Assembly (NCBI GenBank): GCA_035308365.1
Contig: DATGGU010000129.1
Span: forward strand, 1 to 51,570
DNA: 51,570 bases
Direction of reading: 5' to 3'
DNA from: PALSA-505 sp035308365
GTDB taxonomy: Bacteria > Actinomycetota > Actinomycetes > Streptosporangiales > Streptosporangiaceae
Position 1 is the stretch's first letter. Each line of letters starts with the position of its first letter. The position numbers were made by a program, and so were the translations under genes. Of the stretch, positions 33,811 to 42,927 are shown piece after piece. The notes under the pieces are model-generated. The model searched no databases. It saw nothing but the letters and a program-made list of their open reading frames with translations, and was not told where the DNA came from.

Positions 33811-34979
33811 CGTGCTCCCGGCAGGTCGGCCAGCCCCGCCAGGGTGGCCCGGTGCCGGTCCGGGGTGCCGAACGCGACCGATCCGCTCTTGGCCCGTTTC
33901 AGGTACAAGTGGGCTGGATGCTCCCAGGTGAACCCGATGCCGCCGTGCAACTGCACGCACTCCTCGGCCGCCTTGACCGCCGTCTCGCCGCAGTAGGACT
34001 TGGCCAGCGCCACCGCGACCGGGGCGTCCCCGCTGCCGTCGGCGAGGCACGCGGCCGCGTACCTGGCCGCCGCCCTGGCCTGGGCGACCAGCACGTACAG
34101 GTCGGCCAGCCGGTGCTTGACCGCCTGGAACGAGCCGATCGGCCGGGCGAACTGGTGCCGCTCCTTGGCGTAGGCGGTGGTCATCTCCAGGCAGCGCTCG
34201 GCCACACCGAGCTGTTCGGACGCGAGCATGGCCGCCCCTGCGGACAGCGCCGCCGTGACCGCCGCCCCGGCCACGTCACCGGCGGCGATCCGCCGGGCGG
34301 GCGCGCCGTCCAGCGTCAGGTCGCACAGCACCCTGGTGCTGTCCAGCGAGACCACCGGCGCCTTGGTCACCCCGCCGGCCCGCGCGTCCACCGCGTACAG
34401 GCCGTAGGGCACGCCGTCGGCCGGCACCAGCAGCACGTCGGCGGGCAGCGCGTCGGCCACGCCGGTGACGGTCCCGGCCAGCCTGGCCCCGGCGCCGGCC
34501 GGTACCCCGGCCACCCGGACCGAGGTGGGCAGCGCGCTGCCCGGCGCGGTCTCGAACGGCACGGCCAGGGCGGCGGTGACGCTGCCCTCGGCCAGCGCGG
34601 CGAGCAGCTTGCGGTCGTCTTCCGAGGCGGGCTCGGGGCCGGTGGCCGCGAGCAGCGCGGCGGTCGCCACCACGGCGCTGCCGAGGTAGGGCACCGGCGC
34701 GACCGCCCGGCCCGTCTCTTCGGCCACCACGGCCGCCTCCCGGTAGGACGCGCCCGCCCCGCCGGCCGGCTCGGGCACGAGCAGCCCGCTGCAGCCGAGC
34801 TCAGCGGCCAGGGAATGCCAGGCCGGGAGGTCGTAGGGTTCGCTGCTCTCGATCCGGGTGAGCACCGAGGCCGCCGGACACCGTATGGAGAGAAAATCTC
34901 GCACCGTGGCACGAAGGTCGTCCTCGGTTTCCCCATACAGCAGATCGGGCGCCTCGCCAGGGGCGGCTGGCTGCGTCAT
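33807..34979 (-). CDS. Acyl-CoA dehydrogenase, probable partner subunit
   Basis: 390 residues of the acyl-CoA dehydrogenase fold, with QLHGGIGFTWEHPAHLYLKRA near the end as in the smaller subunits of actinobacterial heterotetrameric FadE pairs. The C-terminus lacks the EGT catalytic signature. ATG 34979 is preferred over 34997 because it overlaps the preceding stop as ATGA and has GGAAGGA upstream. Together with the immediately upstream gene it likely forms an alpha2beta2 enzyme of the kind used for steroid side-chain or ring-derived acyl-CoAs. Confidence 0.87.
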   Translation of the reverse strand: MTQPAAPGEAPDLLYGETEDDLRATVRDFLSIRCPAASVLTRIESSEPYDLPAWHSLAAELGCSGLLVPEPAGGAGASYREAAVVAEETGRAVAPVPYLGSAVVATAALLAATGPEPASEDDRKLLAALAEGSVTAALAVPFETAPGSALPTSVRVAGVPAGAGARLAGTVTGVADALPADVLLVPADGVPYGLYAVDARAGGVTKAPVVSLDSTRVLCDLTLDGAPARRIAAGDVAGAAVTAALSAGAAMLASEQLGVAERCLEMTTAYAKERHQFARPIGSFQAVKHRLADLYVLVAQARAAARYAAACLADGSGDAPVAVALAKSYCGETAVKAAEECVQLHGGIGFTWEHPAHLYLKRAKSGSVAFGTPDRHRATLAGLADLPGAR

Positions 34980-36193
34980 CGCGGCAGATCCTTCCATGGC
35001 ACGTCCTTGTCCACCCGGATTTCAGGGGGTAGCCCGAGCACCCGCTCGGCGATGATGTTGCGCAGGATCTCCGAGGTCCCGCCCTCGATGGAGTTGCCGC
35101 GGGCGCGCAGGTAGCGGAAGCCCGGGCCGCGGCCGAAGAAGTTGGAGGCCTCCGGCCTGCGCATGGTCCAGTCGTCGTAGCGCAGCCCCTCACCGCCGGC
35201 CAGGTCCACCTCGAACGAGGAGATCTCCTGGTTGAGCCGGGCGAAGATCAGCTTGGCGGCTGACCCCTCCGGGCCCGGCTGGCCCGCGGCGAGCTGCTGG
35301 CGCAGCCGGATGCCCGCGATCCTGGCCACCTCGGCGTCGACCCACAGCCGCAGCAGCCGGTCGTGCAGGCCGTGGGTGCGCTTGGCTGGCTGGTCCCGCC
35401 AGGCCGCGGCGGCGGTGCCGATCATGCCGCCCTCGCGGGGCAGCGCCCCGCCACCGATGGACACCCGCTCGTTCATCAGCGTGGCCATGGCGACCCGCCA
35501 CCCGTCGCCGACCGCGCCGAGCCGGTCGGAGTCGGGAATCACCACGTCGGTCAGGAACACCTCGTTGAACTCGGCCTCACCGGTGATCTGGCGCAGCGGC
35601 CTGACCTCGACCCCGGGCGCGGTCATGTCCAGCACGAAGTAGCTGAGGCCGGCGTGTTTGGGCACGTCCGGGTCGGTGCGGACCACCAGGATCGCCCAGC
35701 GCGCCTCGTGCGCCATGGACGTCCAGACCTTCTGCCCGTTCACCCGCCAGCTCTGCCCGTCCTCGGTACGGACCGCCCGGGAGGCCAGGCCGGCCAGGTC
35801 GGAACCGGCGCCCGGCTCGCTGAACAGCTGGCACCAGACCTCCTCCCCGGTCCACAGCGGCCGCAGCCAGCGCTGCTGCTGCTCCGGCGTGCCGAACGCG
35901 AGGATGGTCGGCGCGGCCATGCCCAGGCCGATGCCGATCCGGCGCGGGTTGTTCTCCGGCGCGCGGGCCGCGGCGAACTCGGCATCCACGATCGGCTGCA
36001 GCGCCCTGGGCAGGCCGAGCCCGCCAAGCCCGGGCGGGTAGTGCACCCAGGCCAGGCCGGCGTCGAAGCGGGCCCGCAGGAAGTCCAGGCGCGGCGTCGA
36101 GGCGGGATCGTGCTTTTCCAGTACCTCATGGACCCGCCGCCGGATGTCGCCGGCGGCGGTGGCCGCCGGGCCGGCGGCCGTGTCGCTCAGCAC
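34976..36193 (-). CDS. Acyl-CoA dehydrogenase, probable catalytic partner
   Basis: 405 residues with complete domains: FAD-binding FSEPGAGSDLAGLA, the helical C-terminal domain and the closing SIEGGTSEILRNIIAERVLGLP. The Glu lies one residue earlier than in YEGT-type enzymes, as in other heterotetrameric FadEs. It overlaps both neighbours (7 bases with the FabG-like gene upstream, 4 bases with the next dehydrogenase), so expression is coupled. The start is GTG 36193. Confidence 0.89.
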   Translation of the reverse strand: MLSDTAAGPAATAAGDIRRRVHEVLEKHDPASTPRLDFLRARFDAGLAWVHYPPGLGGLGLPRALQPIVDAEFAAARAPENNPRRIGIGLGMAAPTILAFGTPEQQQRWLRPLWTGEEVWCQLFSEPGAGSDLAGLASRAVRTEDGQSWRVNGQKVWTSMAHEARWAILVVRTDPDVPKHAGLSYFVLDMTAPGVEVRPLRQITGEAEFNEVFLTDVVIPDSDRLGAVGDGWRVAMATLMNERVSIGGGALPREGGMIGTAAAAWRDQPAKRTHGLHDRLLRLWVDAEVARIAGIRLRQQLAAGQPGPEGSAAKLIFARLNQEISSFEVDLAGGEGLRYDDWTMRRPEASNFFGRGPGFRYLRARGNSIEGGTSEILRNIIAERVLGLPPEIRVDKDVPWKDLPR

Positions 36194-36948
36194 AGCGGGC
36201 CACCCGCCACGTAGATCACCTGGCCGGAGACGAAGCCGGCGCCCTCACTGGCCAGGAACGAGATGACGTGCGCCACGTCGGCGGGCTGGCCGACCCGGCG
36301 GACCGGGATCTGGCTGGCCGCCGCCTTCTGGAAGTCCTCGAAGCCCATGCCGACCCGGGCCGCGGTGGCCGCGGTCATGTCGGTGACGATGAAGCCGGGC
36401 GCGACCGCGTTGGCCGTGATGCCGAACTGGCCCAGCTCGATGGCCAGCGTCTTGGTGAACCCCTGCAGGCCTGCCTTGGCGGCCGAGTAGTTGACCTGGC
36501 CCCGGTTGCCCAGCGCCGAGCTGGACGACAGGCAGATGATCCGGCCGTACCGCTGCTCCACCATGTGCTTCTGCGCGGCCCTGGCCATCAGGAACGAGCC
36601 GCGCAGGTGTACGCCCATGACCGTGTCCCAGTCGTCGTCGGACATCTTGAAAATCAGGTTGTCCCGCAGCACACCGGCGTTGTTGACCAGCACGGACGGC
36701 GGGCCGAGCTCAGCGACGACCTTGTCAACCGCGGCCTCGACCTGGTCGGCCTTGCTGACGTCCGCGCCCACCGCGACCGCCCGGCCGCCCGCCTCGGTGA
36801 TCGCGTCCACCGTGCTCTTGCAGTTCGCCTCGTCCAGGTCCAGCACGGCGACGGCCATCCCGTCGCTGGCCAGCCTGGTAGCCGCCGCGGCCCCGATTCC
36901 CCGGGCGGCACCGGTGACGATGGCGACGCGGGCCTGATCTTGTGACAT
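36187..36948 (-). CDS. FabG-like short-chain dehydrogenase/reductase
   Basis: 253 residues, very close in pattern to FabG/3-oxoacyl reductases: GAARGIG, NNAGVLRD, SSSS then NYSAAKAG (Tyr and Lys catalytic) and the closing GQVIYVAGG. In this operon it probably acts on the 3-hydroxyacyl-CoA step of beta-oxidation of the same substrate. AGGAGG precedes the ATG. Confidence 0.9.
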   Translation of the reverse strand: MSQDQARVAIVTGAARGIGAAAATRLASDGMAVAVLDLDEANCKSTVDAITEAGGRAVAVGADVSKADQVEAAVDKVVAELGPPSVLVNNAGVLRDNLIFKMSDDDWDTVMGVHLRGSFLMARAAQKHMVEQRYGRIICLSSSSALGNRGQVNYSAAKAGLQGFTKTLAIELGQFGITANAVAPGFIVTDMTAATAARVGMGFEDFQKAAASQIPVRRVGQPADVAHVISFLASEGAGFVSGQVIYVAGGPLC

Positions 36949-36978
36949 AGATTCCTCCTGGTAGTAACAGGTCGTGGC

Positions 36979-38226
36979 TCAGCTCTCGGTGGCGTGCCTG
37001 CGCAGCTCGCGGCGGGCCAGGGACCGCTTGTGCACCTCGTCGGGCCCGTCGGCGAACCGCAGCGACCGCGCGCTCGTCCAGAGCTGGGCGAGCGGGAAGT
37101 CCTGGCTGATCCCGGCGGCGCCGTGCGCCTGGATCGCCTTGTCGATCACCCACTCGGCCATGGCCGGGGTGCCGATCTTGATGGCCTGGATCTCGGTGTG
37201 GGCGCCCTTGTTGCCGACCGTGTCCATCAGCCATGCCGTCTTGAGCACGAGCAGCCGGGCCGACTCGATCCGCACCCTGGACTCGGCGATCCAGCCCTGG
37301 ATCACGCTCTGCTGGGACAGCGGGGCGCCGAACGCGGTACGCGAGCTCACCCGGTGGCACATCAGCTCCAGGGCCCGTTCGGCCGCGCCGATCAGCCGCA
37401 TGCAGTGGTGGATCCGGCCCGGGCCGAGCCGGGCCTGGGCGATCGCGAACCCGTCGCCCTCGCCGCTGATCAGGTTGGCGGCCGGCACGGTCACGTTACG
37501 GAACTCGACCTCGGCGTGCCCGCCGTGCGCCCCGTCGTCGAAGCCGAACACCCGCATGCTCCGCTTGATGTGCACGCCCTCGGTGTTGGCCGGCACCAGG
37601 ATCATCGACTGCTGCTTGTGCGGCGGCGCCTGGTCGTCGGTGCGGCCCATCACAATGAGGATCTCGCAGCTCGGGCTCATCGCGCCGGACGACCACCACT
37701 TGGTCCCGTTGATCACGTAATCGTCGCCGCGGCGCTCGATCCTGGTAGCGATGTTGTTGGCGTCCGAGGATGCCACGTCCGGCTCGGTCATGCAGAATGC
37801 CGACCGGATCTCGCCGTTGAGCAGCGGTTTCAGCCACCGTTCGCGCTGCTGCGGGGTGCCGAACTCGGCCAGCAGCTCCATGTTGCCGGTATCCGGCGCG
37901 GCGCAGTTCAATGCCTCCGGGGCCAGCCACGGGCTGTGCCCGGTAATCTCCGCGAGCGGTGCATACTGCAGGTTGGTCAGCCCGGCGGTTCCTGGCAGCC
38001 CCTCGGTGTGCGGGGCCTTGGGCAAAAACAGGTTCCACAGACCTCGGCTGCGTGCCTCGGCCTTCAGCTCGGCCATGACCGGTGGCCGCTCCCAGTGGCG
38101 GCCCTCGGCGGCGGCCTGCGCTACCTGGGCGCGGTACACCGGTTCGGCCGGATAGATGCGCTCGGCCATGAAGGCGAGCAACCGCTCGCGCAACTCCTCC
38201 GTGCGGGTGTCGTACGCGAAGTCCAT
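36979..38226 (-). CDS. Acyl-CoA dehydrogenase (ACAD11-like)
   Basis: 415 residues; FCMTEPDVASSDANN and NGTKWWSSGA in the middle domain and FADGPDEVHKRSLARREL at the C-terminus mark the ACAD10/11-like branch, which in bacteria often serves branched or hydroxylated acyl-CoAs. First gene of the five-gene operon, 30 bases before the SDR gene. No regulator or CoA ligase is present in the window, so the operon may continue functionally elsewhere. Confidence 0.9.
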   Translation of the reverse strand: MDFAYDTRTEELRERLLAFMAERIYPAEPVYRAQVAQAAAEGRHWERPPVMAELKAEARSRGLWNLFLPKAPHTEGLPGTAGLTNLQYAPLAEITGHSPWLAPEALNCAAPDTGNMELLAEFGTPQQRERWLKPLLNGEIRSAFCMTEPDVASSDANNIATRIERRGDDYVINGTKWWSSGAMSPSCEILIVMGRTDDQAPPHKQQSMILVPANTEGVHIKRSMRVFGFDDGAHGGHAEVEFRNVTVPAANLISGEGDGFAIAQARLGPGRIHHCMRLIGAAERALELMCHRVSSRTAFGAPLSQQSVIQGWIAESRVRIESARLLVLKTAWLMDTVGNKGAHTEIQAIKIGTPAMAEWVIDKAIQAHGAAGISQDFPLAQLWTSARSLRFADGPDEVHKRSLARRELRRHATES

Positions 38227-38336
38227 TCCACACCATCCGGCCTGTCGTCGTGCCCGCTCCCGGACCCGCCACGAGTCCGGACAAGCGTACCTACTGGCCA
38301 GTATCTACCCCCGCCGCACCCCCGCCAGCCACGCCC

Positions 38337-39320
38337 TCACTGCTGGTCCGCGAGACGGTCGAGGGCCTGGCGGGCCTTGTGCTGGGCGGCTTCGGCGCGG
38401 CGGACTTCGGCGGAGGCCATTCGGAGGCGGTAGCGGGCGTCGGTCAGCTCGTGTTCGAGCCGCCGGACGGTCTCGGCCTGCTCCCGTTCGTCCTGGACGG
38501 CAGCCGCGGCGGCCTGGTCGGCGTCGGCGACAGCTTGCTCCGCGGCGGCCCTGAGCTTGGCCTGGCGTTCCTGCGCCTGGGCCTGCGCCCGAGCCGCAGC
38601 CTCGGCCAGTTTGGCCTCCCGCCGCTGGGCCGCGAGCGCCAGCCGGTTCTGCCGCTCCTGAGTCGCCTGCCTCGGGCTGGCGGCCACCCGGCGCTCGCCG
38701 TCCGACTGCTGGCGCGGGCTGGGCGATGCGGCCGGGGGAGCCGGTGCGGCCGATCGTGATCTGCCCGGAGCTGCCCCGGCCTTTCCCTTGGCTTCTTTAG
38801 GCGCGTCTGGCAGCGGCGGCACCAGGACCAGCGGCGCCTGGCCGGATCCGAAGCCGGGCCTGCTCGCCGCGCGCACCAGCGTGCCCTGCTGGATCTGCCC
38901 GGCCACCTCAGGGTCGGCCAGCGCGGCGGCGAAGGTGGCGGTGATCTCCTCGCGCATGGCGGCGGGCGCTGCGCTCTGCCCGGCCACCGCCAGCGCCTGC
39001 CGCACCAGGGCGCCGATGAGCTGCCGCCGCTGCTGGGTCAGTTCCCGCATCCGGACGCCGTCCCCGGATCGTTCGGCGGCCCGCAGCCGTTCGCCGAGGG
39101 CGGCCAGTTTCGACGCGCTGTCCGGGTCCGAGCGGGCGAGCTGGTTGATCACCCAGGCCGACCTGGTGGGCTTGCGCAGGGCGGCGATCTGCCGGGCGGC
39201 CAGCGGCTGGCCCGCCGCCCTGGCCTGGCCGGTCAGCTGGGTGCGGCGCTCGATGAACTCATCAGGGTCGGCCGAGTACAGCTCGGCGACCGCCGCACCC
39301 AGCAGGTCACCACCGCTCAT
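38337..39320 (-). CDS. Hypothetical protein with C-terminal coiled coil
   Basis: 327 residues. The N-terminal 170 residues are helical (DPDEFIERRTQLTGQARAAG), a Pro/Ser-rich linker follows, and from about 225 the protein is a continuous Ala/Glu/Arg/Gln coiled coil (RREAKLAEAAARAQAQAQER). The ATG at 39320 begins the conserved-looking part; the frame is open far upstream but overlaps the divergent hydrolase gene. Related proteins of unknown function are common in actinomycetes. No membrane segment or signal is seen. Confidence 0.75.
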   Translation of the reverse strand: MSGGDLLGAAVAELYSADPDEFIERRTQLTGQARAAGQPLAARQIAALRKPTRSAWVINQLARSDPDSASKLAALGERLRAAERSGDGVRMRELTQQRRQLIGALVRQALAVAGQSAAPAAMREEITATFAAALADPEVAGQIQQGTLVRAASRPGFGSGQAPLVLVPPLPDAPKEAKGKAGAAPGRSRSAAPAPPAASPSPRQQSDGERRVAASPRQATQERQNRLALAAQRREAKLAEAAARAQAQAQERQAKLRAAAEQAVADADQAAAAAVQDEREQAETVRRLEHELTDARYRLRMASAEVRRAEAAQHKARQALDRLADQQ

Positions 39321-39425
39321 GCAGCCATCCTGCCGCAGATGAGGGACCCGGTGCGGCCCGGCGAGCACAGCCATGGCGCGGTCAGATCCCCGGCAATGGC
39401 GGACCTGGTGTGCCACGCTGGCCTG

Positions 39426-40397
39426 GTGACGTCGCAGACAGTAGAAACCGTGCGCGGCCCGGTGGCACTGGACGACCTCGGCCGCGTGTTCATGCACGAG
39501 CACGTGTTCGTGCTGAACGAGGAGATCCGGCAGAACTGGCCGGCCGGCTGGGACGAGGACGAGCAGGTCGCCTCCGCCGTCGCGAAGCTGGCGACCCTGG
39601 AGCAGCGCGGCGTCGCCAGCATCGCCGACCCGACCGTGGTGGGCCTGGGCCGCAACATCCCGCGCGTCCAGCGGGTCGCCGCCCGGACCGGCGTCAACAT
39701 CATCGCCGCGACCGGCATTTACACCTACAACGACGTCCCGCTCTACTTCCGCTATCGCGCCCCGGACAGCGGTAAGGACGGCAACGACCCGATGACCGAC
39801 CTGTTCGTCGGTGACCTCACCGAGGGTGTGGCGGACACCGGGGTCAAGGCCGCGTTCCTCAAGTGCTGCATCGAGGAGGAGGGCCTCACCCCCGGCGTGG
39901 AACGGGTCATGCGCGCGGTGGCCAGGGCACACACGATCACCGGCGCCCCGATCATGGTGCACACCCATCCCGGCAGCCAGTCGGGCCTGGTGGCGCTGCG
40001 CGTGCTCACCGAGGAAGGCGCCGGCCTGTCCCGCGTGCTGCTGGCCCACTGCGGCGACACCGGGGATGTCGGCCACCTGGCCCAACTGGCCGACACCGGC
40101 TGCCTGCTCGGGATGGACCGCTTCGGGCTGGACGTCATCCTCCCGTTCGAGCAGCGGGTGGCCACGGTGGCGGCCCTGGCCGCCCGGGGTTACGCGAGCA
40201 GCATGGTCCTGGCCCACGACGCCTCCTGCCACATCGACTGGTTCCCGCCCGAGCTGCCGCCGGTACTGGCGCCGAACTGGCACTTCACCCACCTGCTCGA
40301 CGACGTGCTCCCCGCGCTCAGTGACCAGGGCGTAACGGACGAGCAGATCACGGCTATGCTCACCGGCAATCCGCGCCGTTTCTTCACCCCGCTGTAG
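39426..40397 (+). CDS. Phosphotriesterase-like amidohydrolase/lactonase
   Basis: 323 residues of the PTE-homology/lactonase branch of the amidohydrolase superfamily. The binuclear metal site is visible: HEH (His24, His26), the carbamylated Lys in FLKCC (Lys146), VHTH (179-181), AHCGDTGD (His208) and the Asp of AHDAS (265). Natural substrates are usually lactones or phosphoesters. The start is uncertain: GTG 39426 fits the family length, and ATG 39396 is an alternative. It reads toward the MarR-GNAT and RraA genes. Confidence 0.87.
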   Translation: MTSQTVETVRGPVALDDLGRVFMHEHVFVLNEEIRQNWPAGWDEDEQVASAVAKLATLEQRGVASIADPTVVGLGRNIPRVQRVAARTGVNIIAATGIYTYNDVPLYFRYRAPDSGKDGNDPMTDLFVGDLTEGVADTGVKAAFLKCCIEEEGLTPGVERVMRAVARAHTITGAPIMVHTHPGSQSGLVALRVLTEEGAGLSRVLLAHCGDTGDVGHLAQLADTGCLLGMDRFGLDVILPFEQRVATVAALAARGYASSMVLAHDASCHIDWFPPELPPVLAPNWHFTHLLDDVLPALSDQGVTDEQITAMLTGNPRRFFTPL

Positions 40398-40408
40398 CCG
40401 GAACCAAT

Positions 40409-40430
40409 TTCTCTGACTAAGGTCAGAGAA
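40409..40430. promoter_or_regulatory. Operator palindrome overlapping the MarR-GNAT start
   Basis: TTCTCTGAC (40409-40417) and GTCAGAGAA (40422-40430) are perfect complements 4 bases apart, and the last base is the A of the ATG. This is the classical position for autorepression by the MarR-type domain. Confidence 0.6.
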
Positions 40431-41344
40431 TGGATGGTGTGCTAATCGACCAGGTCCGGCGCTTCAACCGGACGGTCACGCAGCGGATCGGTGCCCTGAA
40501 CGACGCCTACCTAGCCCGTGGCCGCCCGCTCGGCCAGGCCCGGCTGCTGTGGGAAATTGGCAGCGGGGAGACCGAGGTCCGTTCGCTGCGCGCCAAGCTC
40601 GACCTGGACTCCGGCTACCTGAGCAGGCTGCTGCGCACCCTGGAGGCCGACGGCCTGATCGTGGTCGGGCCGGACGGCGCCGACGGCCGGGTCCGCACGG
40701 CCCGGCTCACCCCGGCCGGCCTGGCCGAGCGGGCCGAGCTGGACCGCCTCTCCGACGAGCTGGCCGCCTCGATCCTGCGCCCGCTCAACCAGCGGCAGCG
40801 CGGCAAGCTGACGTCGGCCATGGCCGAGGTCGAGCGCCTGCTCGTAGCGTCCATGGTGGATGTGGCGATCACCGACCCGGGCCACCCGGACGCCCGGCAC
40901 TGCCTTTCCTCGTACTACGCCGAGCTGGCCGAACGCTTCGACGGCGGCTACGACCCCGAGCGCAGCCCGCTGGCCGGCGACGAGGTCCGGCCGCCGTCGG
41001 GGGTGCTGCTCGTGGCCACCCTGCATGGCGATCCCGTCGGCTGCGCCGGACTGAAATTCCTCCCGGACGGCTGCGCCATGGCCAAGCGCATGTGGGTAGC
41101 CCCCACCGTGCGGGGTCTTGGCCTGGGCCGCAGACTGCTGGCCGAGACCGAATCCATCGCGGCCAGTCATGGCGTGACAACCCTCAGGCTGGATACCAAC
41201 AAGGCCCTTACCGAGGCCATCACCCTCTACCGCTCATCAGGCTTCCGCGAGGTCGCTTCCTTCAGCGACGAGCCATATGCCCACCACTGGTTCGAAAAGC
41301 ACCTTCCCGCCCAGCCCGCGACCGGCGATCCCAGCCCAGCATGA
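40430..41344 (+). CDS. MarR-type regulator fused to a GNAT acetyltransferase
   Basis: 304 residues. Residues 1-145 are a MarR winged helix (LRAKLDLDSGYLSRLLRTLEADGLI and a basic wing, DGRVRTARLT). Residues about 150-300 are a GNAT domain with the acetyl-CoA loop RGLGLGRRLL and a closing YRSSGF. The fusion is known in actinomycetes; ligand and acetyl acceptor are unknown. There is no leader between the operator palindrome and the ATG. The RraA-like gene starts 16 bases after the stop. Confidence 0.9.
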   Translation: MDGVLIDQVRRFNRTVTQRIGALNDAYLARGRPLGQARLLWEIGSGETEVRSLRAKLDLDSGYLSRLLRTLEADGLIVVGPDGADGRVRTARLTPAGLAERAELDRLSDELAASILRPLNQRQRGKLTSAMAEVERLLVASMVDVAITDPGHPDARHCLSSYYAELAERFDGGYDPERSPLAGDEVRPPSGVLLVATLHGDPVGCAGLKFLPDGCAMAKRMWVAPTVRGLGLGRRLLAETESIAASHGVTTLRLDTNKALTEAITLYRSSGFREVASFSDEPYAHHWFEKHLPAQPATGDPSPA

Positions 41345-41360
41345 CCGAAAGGCCGCCAGC

Positions 41361-42068
41361 ATGGATCATGACGAACTACAGCAGCGGTTCGCCGCGCTGA
41401 CCACCGCCCACCTGGCGGACGCCTGCATCCGGGCCGGCCTCCCGGTCCGCTGTGCCCCCGCCCAGCTACGCGCCCTGTCCCCCGGCAGCCGCCTGGCCGG
41501 CCGCGTCGCCCCGACCCGCCATGCCGGCAGCGTAGACGTATTCCTGGAAGCCTTCGAGGACGCCGCCCCTGGCGACATCCTGGTAGCCGACAACGCCGGC
41601 CGCCTCGACGAAAGCTGCATAGGCGACCTGGTCGCCCTGGAGGCACGAGCCGCCCGCCTGGGCGGCATCGTCATCTGGGGCCTGCACCGCGACACGGCCG
41701 ACATCCTGGCCATCGGCCTGCCCGTCTTCAGCCTCGGCGCCATCCCCACCGGCCCGCTGAGCATGTCCACCCGCGCCCCGGACGCCCTGGAGTCCGCCAC
41801 CGTCGGCGACTGGACGGTGACCCGTTCGGACGTGGTCGTTGCCGACGACGACGGCGTACTGTTCCTGCCCGCCGCCTACGCCGGCGACCTCATCGAACTA
41901 GCCGAAACCATCCGCGACACCGAACGCCGCCAGGCCGACCTGATCCGCTCCGGCACCACACTTCGCGAGCAGGTCCAGTTCAGCACCTACCTGACCCAAC
42001 GCCAGCACACCCCGGAGCTGACCTTCCGCGACCACCTCAAGGCCGCAGGCGGAGCCATCGAGGTGTAA
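41361..42068 (+). CDS. RraA-like protein / HMG aldolase family
   Basis: 235 residues with the family's GDILVADNAGR and the metal-site GLHRD (G-x2-RD). Members are oxaloacetate decarboxylases or 4-hydroxy-4-methyl-2-oxoglutarate aldolases of aromatic meta-cleavage, and some bind RNase E. ATG 41361 is taken because the domain begins there. It is transcribed with the MarR-GNAT gene and converges with an ABC permease gene. Confidence 0.88.
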   Translation: MDHDELQQRFAALTTAHLADACIRAGLPVRCAPAQLRALSPGSRLAGRVAPTRHAGSVDVFLEAFEDAAPGDILVADNAGRLDESCIGDLVALEARAARLGGIVIWGLHRDTADILAIGLPVFSLGAIPTGPLSMSTRAPDALESATVGDWTVTRSDVVVADDDGVLFLPAAYAGDLIELAETIRDTERRQADLIRSGTTLREQVQFSTYLTQRQHTPELTFRDHLKAAGGAIEV

Positions 42069-42084
42069 CAGCGGACGGCCATCG

Positions 42085-42909
42085 CTACCTGAGCAGCAGG
42101 TGGCTGATCCGGCGGCTGGCCACGGTCAGGCCGATCAGTCCCATCACGGCCAGGTAGACGGCGTGCCAGAGCAGGCTGGGTGTCACCGAGCCCAGGGTGA
42201 GGTCGCGCAGCAGCACGACTCCCTGGTACAGCGGCGTGCACTCCACGACGATCCGCAGCGCCGGCGGGTACACCGACAGCGGGTAGAACGACGCGGAGAA
42301 CAGGAACATCGGCAGCGTCGCCAGCATGATGAACTCGAAGTGCTGCCAGCTCTTCATGTAGGTGGTGCCCGCCATCCCGGCCGCCGCGAACGCGAAGCCG
42401 GTGAGCAGTGCGACCGGCACATTCAGCACCGCCCATGCCGAGTGGACCAGGCCCATCGCCAGCATGATCACCATGAACGCGAGCGCGTACAGGCCGCCGC
42501 GGATCAGGGCCCAGGAGATTTCACCGAGCGCGATGTCGGTGGACTGCATCGGCGTCGCCAGCGCGGCGTCGTAGAGCTTGGCGTACTTGAGCCGGAAGAA
42601 CACGTTGAACGTCGAGTCGACCATGGCGCCGTTCATCGACGAGCTGGCGAGTAGTGCCGGCGCCACGAAGGTGACGTAGGTGACCATGTGCCCGCCCGGC
42701 GCGGTCACGTGGCCGACCAGCTTGCCCAGCCCGACGCCGATCGACAGCAGATAGAACAGCGGTTCGAGCAGGCCGGACAGGAACATCAGCCAGGCGTGCC
42801 GGTACACCCGGGCGTGCCGCTCGACCAGGTGCAGGCTGCCGCGCGAGCGCACCGGGACCGGCAGCACCCGCAGCAGCCCGGCCGCCTCGCCGAACGCCGG
42901 CGCGGTCAT
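42085..42909 (-). CDS. ABC-2 type permease, second (NodJ-like)
   Basis: 274 residues with six hydrophobic segments and the ABC-2 membrane-domain pattern (YVTFVAPALLASSSMNGAM, LFSASFYPLSVYPP). It pairs with the preceding permease and the NodI-like ATPase. ATG 42909 follows GGGGTG; an upstream GTG at 42918 is less likely. Last gene of its operon. Confidence 0.9.
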   Translation of the reverse strand: MTAPAFGEAAGLLRVLPVPVRSRGSLHLVERHARVYRHAWLMFLSGLLEPLFYLLSIGVGLGKLVGHVTAPGGHMVTYVTFVAPALLASSSMNGAMVDSTFNVFFRLKYAKLYDAALATPMQSTDIALGEISWALIRGGLYALAFMVIMLAMGLVHSAWAVLNVPVALLTGFAFAAAGMAGTTYMKSWQHFEFIMLATLPMFLFSASFYPLSVYPPALRIVVECTPLYQGVVLLRDLTLGSVTPSLLWHAVYLAVMGLIGLTVASRRISHLLLR

Positions 42910-42927
42910 GACGGGCACCCCCCATCG

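Noticed and set aside
34979..34997. Upstream ATG of the second dehydrogenase in the operon
   Set aside because: The downstream ATG overlaps the preceding stop as ATGA and has better spacing to GGAAGGA.
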